This document shows positions 1 through 8,800 of a DNA stretch of 64,000 bases, one piece after another. Both the position numbers and the translations under genes were made by a program. How positions within the stretch are numbered: position 1 is the stretch's first letter; every line of letters starts with the position of its first letter. Below the pieces are notes generated by a model, which saw nothing but the letters and a program-made list of their open reading frames with translations, was not told where the DNA came from and did no database searches. Source of the stretch: Propionibacteriaceae bacterium (GTDB taxonomy: Bacteria > Actinomycetota > Actinomycetes > Propionibacteriales > Propionibacteriaceae); assembly GCA_027492675.1 (NCBI GenBank), contig JAPUEI010000097.1:69623-133622 (forward strand), in the 5' to 3' direction.

Positions 1-454
1 CGGCGAGGGCCCGCATCTCCGCGAGCGACTCGCGCTGGCCGACCCACATCTCGCCGTACCGGCTGGAGGCGTAGAACTCGGGGTCGGTCCGCGGGGCGCG
101 CGGGCTGAAGTACAGGCAGGGCTGGTGACCGTCGCCGACCGGTTCGAGCACGAGCACCGCGTCGGGCTCACGGTCGGTGCCCAGGCCGGTGAGGTGGGCG
201 AACGCCGAGTGCGCGCGGTAGCGGAAGTCGGTGTCGTTGGTGCGCACCCGCAGCCCGCCGGCGGGGATCACGAGTCGCTCACCCGGGTACATCGCCGAGA
301 CCCGGTCGCGGCGGGCGGGCGCGTTGGCTGTCGCGGGGATCGCTGCGGACAGCTCGTCGGAGTAGGGCGCCCAATCGGTACAGATGAACTCGGTGAAGGC
401 GGCGGAGAAGGGGATCTGGCGGTTCGGCAGAGCCGCCTGCTGGTCACTCGACAT
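1..454 (-). CDS. pepP: Xaa-Pro aminopeptidase, N-terminal part (cut by window edge)
   Basis: Cytoplasmic metallopeptidase that removes an N-terminal residue preceding proline. Reading leftwards from the ATG at 454-452 gives about 151 codons that leave the window without a stop. What is visible matches the creatinase/AMP_N N-terminal domain: a short helix with two arginines before the segment FRYRAHSAFAHLTGLG, then a strand AVLVLEP, then LYFSPRAP and GEMWVGQRES, in the usual order. The metal-binding catalytic domain would lie outside the window. The gene is divergent from the phosphatase at 486, with about 30 bp between the starts. The family call rests on motif order only. Confidence 0.8.
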   Translation of the reverse strand, partial: MSSDQQAALPNRQIPFSAAFTEFICTDWAPYSDELSAAIPATANAPARRDRVSAMYPGERLVIPAGGLRVRTNDTDFRYRAHSAFAHLTGLGTDREPDAVLVLEPVGDGHQPCLYFSPRAPRTDPEFYASSRYGEMWVGQRESLAEMRALA

Positions 455-485
455 ATGCCGAATACTAGGCCGTACCCTCACTGCC

Positions 486-1046
486 ATGACCGAGCTGTAT
501 CTCGTACGTCACGGAGAGACCGAATGGTCCAAGTCCGGAAGGCACACGTCGGTGACCGACCTGGACCTCACTGACGAGGGCGTACGGCAGGCGGAGGCTG
601 TACGACCGAAGCTCGCCGGGCTCGATTTCGGGCTGGTGCTGTGCAGCCCGAGGCTCCGCGCGCGGCGTACGGCCGCTCTCGCGGGGTTCCCCGATGCGAT
701 CGTCGACGAGGACCTCGTCGAGTGGAACTACGGGACGTACGAGGGGCGCACCTCCGCCGAGATCCGCGCCGAGGTGCCCGGGTGGAGGATCTGGAACAGC
801 CCCATTCCCGGCGGCGAGACGAAGGTGCAGGTGATCGCCCGGCTGAGCGAGGTCGTCACCCGCGTGCGCTCGGCCGGCGTCGAGCGGGCGCTGTGCTTCG
901 CGCACGGTCACTCGCTGCGCGTGCTGGCGCTGTGCTGGCTCGACATCGACATCGCGCGGGGCCAGTCGTTCCCGCTGCAGACCGGGTCGCTGTCGATCGT
1001 GGGGTACGAGAAGGAGTCCCCGGCCATCGTGCGGTGGAACGCCTGA
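486..1046 (+). CDS. Histidine phosphatase family protein
   Basis: A 186-residue member of the phosphoglycerate-mutase-like histidine phosphatase superfamily. The phosphate-accepting motif LVRHGETEW is at residues 6-14 with the nucleophile His9. The second catalytic histidine lies in FAHGHS at about residue 140. The ATG at 486 was chosen because it places the RHG motif at the usual distance from the N-terminus; an in-frame upstream ATG at 384 would add 34 residues with no family similarity. The substrate is not evident. In related actinobacteria a phosphatase of this class sits beside the zinc-ribbon protein that follows here, so the pairing looks conserved. Confidence 0.88.
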   Translation: MTELYLVRHGETEWSKSGRHTSVTDLDLTDEGVRQAEAVRPKLAGLDFGLVLCSPRLRARRTAALAGFPDAIVDEDLVEWNYGTYEGRTSAEIRAEVPGWRIWNSPIPGGETKVQVIARLSEVVTRVRSAGVERALCFAHGHSLRVLALCWLDIDIARGQSFPLQTGSLSIVGYEKESPAIVRWNA

Positions 1047-1174
1047 CCGAGGCCAGCCCCACGGGTCGTTTGACGGGTTCCGGCAACACCGCGAGGTGCG
1101 TGCCTGGGGCCCGCCAAGCGACAACGAATGACCACAACGGGCCACTAGAGTGCGCAGGGACGTAAGGAGCACTC

Positions 1175-1909
1175 ATGAAGGCCGATCCCGAGGCGCAGCG
1201 GCGCCTGCTGGACCTGCAAGCCATCGACACCGCGATCGGCCAGCTTGAGCACCGGGTGAAGACCCTGCCCGAGCACGCGTTGCTCGTGGAGAAGCAGGCG
1301 AGGCGGCAGGCTCTGGGGCAGGAGCTCGTGGCCGCGGACACCGTGCTCAGCGACGCGACCAACGCCCAGACGCGGGCCGAGGCCGACCTCGTGCCCGTAC
1401 GGGAGCGGCTTGCTCGTGACCAGAAGGCCGTCGACTCCGGCACGATCACCGATCCCAAGACGCTGACCAGCATGGTCGACGAGATCGCTCACCTCACCAC
1501 TCGCATCTCGACCCTGGAGGACGAGGAGCTCGAGCTCATGGAGGCGGTCGAGGCGGCCCAGGCCGCCCGCGACCGGCTGGCTGCCGAGCGGGGCGCCGTC
1601 GAGGACGAGATGCGCGCGCTCATCGCCAGCCGGGATGCGGCCGGCAAGGACCTCCAGGCAGATGTCGCGGACCGGCAGAAGGCACGCGCGACCGTGCTGG
1701 CCGACATCCCCGGAGCGCTGGTCGACCTGTACGAGAAGGTACGGGTACGGGCCGGAGGCACCGGAGCTGCCGCGTTGCAGGGGCATCGGTGCGCGGGCTG
1801 CGGGCTCGAGGCGACCCAGAGCGACTACGACCGCTACATCTCGGCGCCTGCGGACGACATCGTGCGCTGCGAGGAGTGCGACCGGATCCTCGTGCGAGCG
1901 GACGCGTAG
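1175..1909 (+). CDS. Coiled-coil protein with C-terminal C4 zinc ribbon
   Basis: A 244-residue protein whose first 190 residues are a long heptad-like coiled coil rich in Leu, Glu, Ala and Arg. It ends in a four-cysteine zinc ribbon (CAGC about 20 residues before CEEC). This architecture is the CT398-like/zf-RING_7 family found throughout actinobacteria and proposed to bind nucleic acid. There is no enzymatic motif. An AGGAGC ribosome-binding site precedes the ATG. Its stop codon overlaps the GTG start of the RNB ribonuclease by one base, so the two are very probably translationally coupled, in keeping with a role in RNA metabolism. Confidence 0.85.
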   Translation: MKADPEAQRRLLDLQAIDTAIGQLEHRVKTLPEHALLVEKQARRQALGQELVAADTVLSDATNAQTRAEADLVPVRERLARDQKAVDSGTITDPKTLTSMVDEIAHLTTRISTLEDEELELMEAVEAAQAARDRLAAERGAVEDEMRALIASRDAAGKDLQADVADRQKARATVLADIPGALVDLYEKVRVRAGGTGAAALQGHRCAGCGLEATQSDYDRYISAPADDIVRCEECDRILVRADA

Positions 1910-3339
1910 TGCCCGCCCGCCACATCGCGGCCCCGACCGTCCCGGCACCCATCCAGGCCGGACTGCAGCGGCTGCGCGACACGCTCCAGGTGCCCGCCGA
2001 CTTCCCGGCCGACGTGACGGCCGCAGCGCAGGTGGCGGCGAAAGGCCCCCGGCCCGCCGACAGGGCTGACCGTACGGACATCGAGCTGGTCACCATCGAT
2101 CCCGAGGGATCGATGGACCTCGACCAGGCCGTCCACGTCGCCAAGAACGGCGCGGGCTACACGGTCCACTACGCGATCGCGGACGTGGCGGCGTGGGTCG
2201 ACCCGGGCGGCCCCATCGATGCGGAGGCGCACCGGCGTGGGCAGACGTTCTACGCCCCCGACGCCCGGGCTATGTTGCACCCGCCGGCACTGAGTGAGTC
2301 GGCTGCCTCGCTGCTCGCCGACGGACACCCGCGGCCCGCGCTGCTGTGGACGATCGAGCTCGACGCCGATGGCGCGCAGACCTCGGCGCGCGTGGAGCGG
2401 TCGCTCGTGGCCAGCCGGGCCCGACTGTCGTACACCGAGGTGCAGGCCGATCTCGACGCCGGCACCGCCACCGACTCGCTGCACCTGCTGGAGATCGTGG
2501 GCCGGCTACGGCAGACGCTCGAGGCGCAGCGCGGCGGTGTCAGCCTCGAGACGCCCGAGCAGGAGATCACCGCGGACGGCGACGACTGGCGCCTGGAGTT
2601 CCGTGCCTCGTTGCCGATCGAGGGCTGGAACGCCCAGATCTCGCTGCTCACGGGCGCGGCGGCGGCCGAGATGATGATCGCCGGCAAGGTCGGCATCCTG
2701 CGCACGCTGCCGCCGGCCGAGCAGTGGGGGATCGACAAGCTCCGCCACACGGCCAAGGGTCTGCACATCCCGTGGCCCGGCGCCCTGTCGTACCCCGACT
2801 TCATCCGCACTCTCGACCCGACCAAGCCGACGCATCAGGCGATGATGAACGCCTCGACGGTGCTGTTCCGCGGGGCGGCGTACACGGCGTTCGACGGCTC
2901 GCTGCCGTCGGGGAACCTCGTGCACGGGGCGCTGGCGATGCGCTACGCCCACGCGACCGCGCCGCTGCGCCGGCTCGTCGACCGCTACGTGGGGGAGACC
3001 TGCGTCGCGCTGTCGAGCGGGACCGAGGTGCCCCAGTGGGTACGGGCGGAGCTTCCCGGACTGCCGGCGCTCATGGCCGACTCCGACGCCCGAGCGAAGA
3101 AGTACGAACGCGGCATCGTCGACCTGCTGGAGGCACTGGTGCTCTCGAACCGGGTGGGCCAGACGTTCACGGGCACGGTCGTGGAGGTGGACCGCGACGG
3201 CACCGACGGCAAGGTGGTCATCGCGGACCCTGCCGTCGAGGCGCGCGTCACCGGACGCGTCCAGCTGGGTGCCGAGGTCAGTGTGACGCTGGTCTCCGCC
3301 GACACCACGGCCGGTACGGTCCAGTTCGCCGTCGCGTGA
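1909..3339 (+). CDS. RNB-domain ribonuclease (RNase II/R family)
   Basis: Processive 3'-5' exoribonuclease family, 476 residues from the GTG at 1909. The RNB catalytic core begins near residue 60 with IDPEGSMDLDQA, whose aspartates bind the metal ions, and continues through YAIADVAAWVDP and HATAPLRRLVDRYVGE. About 60 C-terminal residues (TGTVVEVDRDG...) look like an S1/OB-type RNA-binding domain. The cold-shock domains of full-length RNase R are absent, which is normal for this short actinobacterial form. The GTG start overlaps the stop of the zinc-ribbon gene. An upstream ATG in frame at 1789 lies inside that gene and was not used. Confidence 0.9.
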   Translation: MPARHIAAPTVPAPIQAGLQRLRDTLQVPADFPADVTAAAQVAAKGPRPADRADRTDIELVTIDPEGSMDLDQAVHVAKNGAGYTVHYAIADVAAWVDPGGPIDAEAHRRGQTFYAPDARAMLHPPALSESAASLLADGHPRPALLWTIELDADGAQTSARVERSLVASRARLSYTEVQADLDAGTATDSLHLLEIVGRLRQTLEAQRGGVSLETPEQEITADGDDWRLEFRASLPIEGWNAQISLLTGAAAAEMMIAGKVGILRTLPPAEQWGIDKLRHTAKGLHIPWPGALSYPDFIRTLDPTKPTHQAMMNASTVLFRGAAYTAFDGSLPSGNLVHGALAMRYAHATAPLRRLVDRYVGETCVALSSGTEVPQWVRAELPGLPALMADSDARAKKYERGIVDLLEALVLSNRVGQTFTGTVVEVDRDGTDGKVVIADPAVEARVTGRVQLGAEVSVTLVSADTTAGTVQFAVA

Positions 3340-3987
3340 TCAGCACTCGTACTCGTAAGGCAGCCCGTACGGCTCCTTGTCGCTCATGATGGCGATCACC
3401 TGAACCGTGTCCGTCGGGCTCGACGAGGGGGAGCTGGCGCCGAAGATCATGGCGACGCCATCGCTGTGGAACACGTACGCGACGTAGTGCACGGTCGTGC
3501 CGTCGAAGGTCAGCGACTCCAACGTCACCTTGCTGCCGTACGTTTGCGTGACCGAGGCGACGGGCATCCCCACCGCCACTCCCGACAGCGTCGGATGGCG
3601 CGCGTCCCGAACCTCGATGTAGTGGATCCTTCCGTCCTGGGTCCGGGTGAACGTGAAGACCCCTTGGGCCGTGAGCGAAGGGATCGGGTCCGAACAGTCG
3701 TCCTTCGGCACGACCACCCCGCGCGTCATCAGCTCGCTGATGGGCATCCCGAGCAGGAGGCCCCCAACGCCGGCCGTGGTGAGTCGGTCGCCCGGCACGA
3801 CCACCGGTCCGGTCGTGGGACTGGCGGAGGACGTCGACATGGACGACGCCGCCGAGGATGGTGACGACGGGGCGGCGGACGCGGTGGACGCTGAAGGGGA
3901 CGTCGGGGCGTGTGTCTGCGTGGCCGAGCACCCCGTGCCGATCAGGACTGCGGCAACGGCAGCAATGAGGAGTCGTGATGAACTCAT
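3340..3987 (-). CDS. Putative lipoprotein, paralogue of the upstream gene product
   Basis: A 215-residue secreted protein of unknown function. The N-terminus is a lipoprotein signal with lipobox GTGC (Cys20), followed by a Ser/Thr/Pro/Ala linker to about residue 60. The globular part shares a recognisable motif with the preceding gene product: GDRLTTAGVGGLLLGMPISEL here against GDTLSTTGIGALALGMSTSEL there. Both also have the pattern of a single cysteine near the middle and one at the C-terminus. The start overlaps the stop of the upstream gene by one base (TGATG). Third gene of the ECF sigma operon, so probably an envelope component under that sigma factor. Confidence 0.75.
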   Translation of the reverse strand: MSSSRLLIAAVAAVLIGTGCSATQTHAPTSPSASTASAAPSSPSSAASSMSTSSASPTTGPVVVPGDRLTTAGVGGLLLGMPISELMTRGVVVPKDDCSDPIPSLTAQGVFTFTRTQDGRIHYIEVRDARHPTLSGVAVGMPVASVTQTYGSKVTLESLTFDGTTVHYVAYVFHSDGVAMIFGASSPSSSPTDTVQVIAIMSDKEPYGLPYEYEC

Positions 3988-4811
3988 CAGCAGAACCTGT
4001 CGAGAACCTGGTAGCCGTCGTACGTCAGCACGATCCTACGCACGACATCCGACGGCCGAGTGGTTTCGTTCTGGGTGAGGAAGATCACGTCGTGGCCCGC
4101 GGAGTTGACGACGAGCACGTCGAGTCTCTTCGTCTGGGTCGACCCGTACGTGATCGTCTGGACCGTCGCTGACGATCCGTACGCAGCCTCGACCTGAGCG
4201 ATCGTCGCGCCGATGGCGATCCCGGATCTGGTGGAGTGCTTCGCGGTCACCAAGTGGATCCCGGTGACGACGCCGCCGCTGGTGTAGATCGCGATGCCCT
4301 CGCTCGTGAGCGTGGGGGTCTCGTCCACCGCACAGTTCCCTGGGGTGCCGTTGAGCACGCCGCGAGCCGCGAGCTCGGACGTCGACATGCCTAGGGCCAG
4401 CGCGCCGATGCCTGTGGTCGAGAGCGTGTCGCCGGCGACGACGACAGGGCTGACCGTACGAGCGGGGGTCGAGGCGACCCGGGACGTCCCGCTGGGGAGA
4501 GGGGCCTTGGATGCGGTCGAGGTGGGGCGTGGTGACTCGCTGGGAGCGGTCGTGACGGGCGCCGACGTCGGGGAGGTCACCGTCGTGGGGAGCGTGACCT
4601 GACCGGCCGGTACGGCACCGGGTGGCCGAAGAACGTACGTCAGGCCGGCACCTCCGACGGCCACGACGGCCACCACGGCGACCGCGTTCCGTACGATGCG
4701 GCCAGTACGGCGGCGATCGCCCAACGTACGGACCATCTGCGGGTTGAGTCTGTCGGGCACGGGATCAGAGCTCCTTGCGGAGAAGTAGTCCTCGAGGTTG
4801 TACTCAGGCAT
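3987..4811 (-). CDS. Membrane-anchored protein of the ECF sigma operon, candidate anti-sigma factor
   Basis: A 274-residue protein with a cytoplasmic N-terminus of about 38 residues (EDYFSARSSDPVPDRLNP), one transmembrane helix near residues 38-58, a Thr/Ser/Pro-rich extracytoplasmic linker, and a globular domain that resembles the lipoprotein gene downstream. It overlaps the sigma factor gene by 8 bp. The topology and position (directly after an ECF sigma gene) are those of a regulatory anti-sigma partner. No zinc-binding HxxxCxxC anti-sigma motif is present, so this role is an inference from context only. The alternative is an envelope sensor or a structural protein. Confidence 0.7.
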   Translation of the reverse strand: MPEYNLEDYFSARSSDPVPDRLNPQMVRTLGDRRRTGRIVRNAVAVVAVVAVGGAGLTYVLRPPGAVPAGQVTLPTTVTSPTSAPVTTAPSESPRPTSTASKAPLPSGTSRVASTPARTVSPVVVAGDTLSTTGIGALALGMSTSELAARGVLNGTPGNCAVDETPTLTSEGIAIYTSGGVVTGIHLVTAKHSTRSGIAIGATIAQVEAAYGSSATVQTITYGSTQTKRLDVLVVNSAGHDVIFLTQNETTRPSDVVRRIVLTYDGYQVLDRFC

Positions 4812-5289
4812 GGCTGGGCTCCTCGGTGAGGTACGTGGCGAGGGTGGCTCGGGCTCGCGAGAGGCGCGCCTTGATCGTGCCGATGGGGCTGCCGGTCTCG
4901 GCAGCGATGTCCGCGATCGTCATGTCGCCCAGGTGGAACAGCACGATGGCCTCCCGCTGCTCCTTCGGAAGGCGACCGATGGCGCGGTCGATCGCGATGC
5001 GGTCGGGGTTGGGCTCCCGCGGTGGGTCCGGGATGACCGAACGGTCGGCCGCCCTCATGAACTTCGACGCCCTGCGCCACCGGGAGACGGAGAGCCGGTA
5101 CGCCGTCGTACGGACCCACGCCTCGGGGTGTCCGTCGGGGTCGAGCTGTCTGCGATGGTCCCAGGCACGGATGAAGGCTTCCTGGACGCAGTCCTGCGCC
5201 TCGGCCTGGTTCCCGCACATGGCCGCGATCTGACGCACGAGGCGGTCGAACGACTCCTCGTAGAACGCGTCGAAGGTGGCCTCATCCAT
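4804..5289 (-). CDS. ECF RNA polymerase sigma factor (SigE-like family)
   Basis: A 161-residue extracytoplasmic-function sigma factor. Region 2 is seen at about residues 8-75 (FYEESFDRLVRQI, DCVQEAFIRAWDH, EAWVRTTAYRLSVSRWRR). Region 4 is at about 105-155 (AIGRLPKEQREAIVLFHLG, DIAAETGSPIGTIKARLSRA). No extra C-terminal domain is present. GGGGAGAG lies shortly before the ATG. First gene of a three-gene leftward operon with two envelope proteins. The pairing suggests a membrane or envelope stress response. Confidence 0.9.
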   Translation of the reverse strand: MDEATFDAFYEESFDRLVRQIAAMCGNQAEAQDCVQEAFIRAWDHRRQLDPDGHPEAWVRTTAYRLSVSRWRRASKFMRAADRSVIPDPPREPNPDRIAIDRAIGRLPKEQREAIVLFHLGDMTIADIAAETGSPIGTIKARLSRARATLATYLTEEPSHA

Positions 5290-5360
5290 CCTGGTGTCTC
5301 TCCCCGGGGCAGGTATCTACCGGGTGTACGCCGGGGCGAACAGGATGGTTGCCACGAGTC

Positions 5361-5579
5361 TCAGACGAGGTTGTTCATCTCCGCGCGGAGGGCGTCGACG
5401 ACCTGCTGTCCGCCGAGGAACGGGGCGCCCATGGTGAGTGCCTGGTTGGCGGTCATCCCCTTGGCCATGCCGATCATGGGGTTGTTCGTGATCCCGGGGG
5501 CGTGCTTCTCGAGGATCGCGACCACCTCAGGGTCGGCCAGCAGGGTGCCGAGGAGCGTGGTGTCGGGGTCGTAGCGCAT
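5361..5579 (-). CDS. Small conserved helical protein
   Basis: A 72-residue acidic protein. It resembles the short helical module (T-LL-ADP-VVAILEKHAPGI-NNPMIGMAKGM) that also occurs as a C-terminal appendage on some actinobacterial enzymes, loosely like DUF1858. It has no cysteines, signal peptide or membrane segment. It stands alone between the sigma operon and the Pls/PosA gene and points left. The function is unknown. The good start context and family-like sequence support it being real. Confidence 0.6.
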   Translation of the reverse strand: MRYDPDTTLLGTLLADPEVVAILEKHAPGITNNPMIGMAKGMTANQALTMGAPFLGGQQVVDALRAEMNNLV

Positions 5580-5811
5580 GTCGACACGGTACCCCCGGGA
5601 TCGCCGGGTGGGGTCGCACTCGTTGTCGACCGGGCCGAGGCGGGAGTTCCGCGACTGTTCACCGAGACGCAGGCTGGCCGTACGGGGGATGGGCTAGCCT
5701 CAGGGCGCCATGGGCGAAGTCGCCACGTCGACCCGGGTGCGTCGTACGCGGGGTGCTGACCGTCGTGGCCAGGTGATCGCGAGGGCATGACCGCGGAGGG
5801 AGAGGGCGCAC

Positions 5812-8800
5812 GTGACGTTGCGGCGGGCCCATCTCGCGCCGGCTCCCCGAACCCTGCTCGACGTCTTCCGCGCCACCGCCGACCAGCTCCCTGAGGTGCA
5901 CGCGCTGGACAACGGTTCCGAGGTGCTGAACTACGCCGACCTGGCCGGGGCCGCCGAAGAGGTCGCGCTCGAGCTGGCGGCACAGGGGATCGGGAGAGGC
6001 GACCGCGTCGGGGTACGGATCTCGTCCGGGACCACAACGCTGTACGTCGCCATCCTCGGCACCATGCTGGCTGGCGCCGCGTACGTACCCGTCGACGCGG
6101 ACGATCCTGACGAACGCGCGCGCACGATCTTCGAGGAAGCCGGTGTTGCCGCGATCCTCGGCAACGAGCTGGCGTTGACGGTGAAGGACGCCGGGCGAGC
6201 CCCGGTCGAGCCGTTGCCGGTCGTCGTCCCCGAGGACGACGCCTGGATCATCTTCACCTCGGGCTCGACGGGCCGCCCCAAGGGTGTCGCCGTGACCCAC
6301 CGGGCAGCGGCCGCCTTCGTGGACGCCGAGTCGCGGCTGTTCCTGCAGGCCGACCCCATCAACGACGCGGACCGGGTCATGGCCGGGCTGTCCGTCGCGT
6401 TCGACGCGTCCTGTGAGGAGATGTGGCTCGCGTGGCGCCGTGGGGCCTGCCTGGTGCCAGCCCCCCGCTCGCTCGTGAAGAGCGGGATGGACCTCGGACC
6501 CTGGCTGGTCGCGCAGCGCATCACGGTGGTCTCGACGGTGCCCACCCTGGCGATGCTGTGGCCCCCGCACGCGTTGGAACGCGTGCGGTTGCTCATCCTC
6601 GGTGGCGAGGCGTGCCCGCCTGAGATCGCCAGCCGCTACGCCACCGCGGCGCGAGAGGTATGGAACACGTACGGGCCGACGGAGGCCACTGTGGTCGCGT
6701 GCGCCGCTCAGGTGCGGCCCGGCGAGCCCGTACGGATCGGGTTCCCGCTCGACGGCTGGGACCTCGCGGTGCTCGACCCCGACGGAGAACCCGTCGCCGA
6801 AGGGGCCGTAGGCGAGCTGGTGATCGGCGGGGTCGGCCTGGCAAGGTACCTCGACCCGGCCGCCGATGCTCGAGGTTACGGGCCGAAGGGGTCGCTCGGC
6901 TGGGAGCGGGCGTACGGGTCCGGTGACCTGGTCGTGAACGACCCTGACGGGCTGGTGTTCGTCGGACGCGCCGACGAGCAGATCAAGATCGGTGGGCGCC
7001 GCGTCGAGCTGGGGGAGCTGGACGCCGTCCTCTCGGCGCTGCCCGGTGTACGAGGCGGGGCCGCTGCACTTCAGACCACCGCGTCCGGCGCAGCCGTACT
7101 CGTCGGGTACCTCGTCGCCGACCCGGACTTCGAGACCTCGACGGCCTTGGAGCAGCTACGTGGACAGCTTCCCCTGACCTTGGTGCCTCGGCTGGCGGTC
7201 GTGGACGAGCTGCCCACGAGGACGTCGGGGAAGATCGATCGTGCCGCCCTCCCGTGGCCGCTGGCCGCTACCGGGTCGCCGGAGCCGGGCGCCGCCCGTA
7301 CGGACGAACCGCTGTCCCCGGCCGAGGAATGGCTCGCCGGCCTGTGGCAGGACATCCTCGGCACGTCGGTGACGGACCGCCACGCCGACTTCTTCGACCT
7401 CGGCGGCACCTCGCTCGGCGTCGCTCACCTGGTGGCACGGATCCGCGAGCGCCAGCCCGAGGCCGCGGTCACCGACATCTACGACCACGGGCGCCTGGCC
7501 GACATGGCCGAGCGGCTCTCCCGCCTGGAGGCCAACGCGGCGCCACAGAATGAGAGGGTGCCGCCGGTCCGGCGACGTACGCAGGTGGCCCAGCTGCTCG
7601 CCCTCGTACCCCTTCGGACCCTCGGCGGACTCCGGTGGTTGACGTGGATGGCGACGCTCGGCAACCTCGTGGGCTGGCTGGGCCTGCCGGTGACACCGGT
7701 GCCCTGGGCCGTCGTGGGGATCGGGTGGCTGCTGCTCATCGTTCCCCCGGGGCGGATGCTGCTCGCCGCGCTTGGGGTACGCCTGGTGCTGCGCGGCGTG
7801 CGGCCTGGCACGTACCCGCGCGGCGGGCGCGTACACCTGCGGCTGTGGCTCGCTGAACGGCTGGCCGAAGAGGTCGGAGCCACGGGTACGGCGGGGGCGT
7901 GGGCCATGACCTGGTACGCCCGCCTCCTCGGTGCCCAGCTCGGTCGCGGCGTCGACCTGCACACCGTGCCGCCCACCACCGGCTTCCTGACGCTCGGCGA
8001 CAGATCCTCGGTGGAGTTCGAGACGGATCTGGCGGGGTACTGGCTGGACGGCGACACCCTCCACGTGGGCACTGTCACGGTCGGCCACGACGCCCGGGTC
8101 GGTATGCGCTCGACCCTGGGACCGGACGCCGTGGTGGGGGACGGGGCGGAGATCGGGCCCGGGTCCGGCGTGACGGGCGTGGTGCCCGCGGGGGAGTTCT
8201 GGACCGGTTCGCCAGCCCACCTGAGGTCGCGGGGCGCCCGTGGTCCGTGGGCGCCGCCGCCCGCGTCGCACCCGGCCTGGGTGGTCGGGTTCGCGGTCGT
8301 CTCGACCGTGATCGCCGCGGTGCCGGTGTCGGGGATCGCGGCCGGTCTGGCTGTGCTGTGGGTGTTCGCCCGTACAGGCGGTGGCCTCGGGGCCCTGCTG
8401 GGCCGTGCGCTGCTGTGGCTGCCGCTGGCGACCCTCGTCGGCTTCGCCGTGACCGCGCTCCTGGTTCTCGGGCTGACCAGGCTGTTCGGACTGTTCGTCG
8501 TCGAGGGGCACGTGCCGGTGCGCAGCCTGCGAGGGCTCGCGACCTGGGCCACGATCCGGCTGCTCGATGAGGCGCGCCACTGGCTGTACCCGCTGTACGC
8601 GGGGTGGTTCACCACGATCTGGTTGCGGCTCCTGGGCGCGGAGATCGGCCGCGACGCCGAGGCGTCGACAGCGCTGCTGATCCCGAAGCTCGCGAGCGTC
8701 GGAGAGGGGGCCTTCCTCGCCGATGACACGTTGATGGGCGGGTACGAGCTCGGCGGCGGGTGGCTACGCGTCGCGCGGACCCGCGTCGGTCGGCGCGCCT

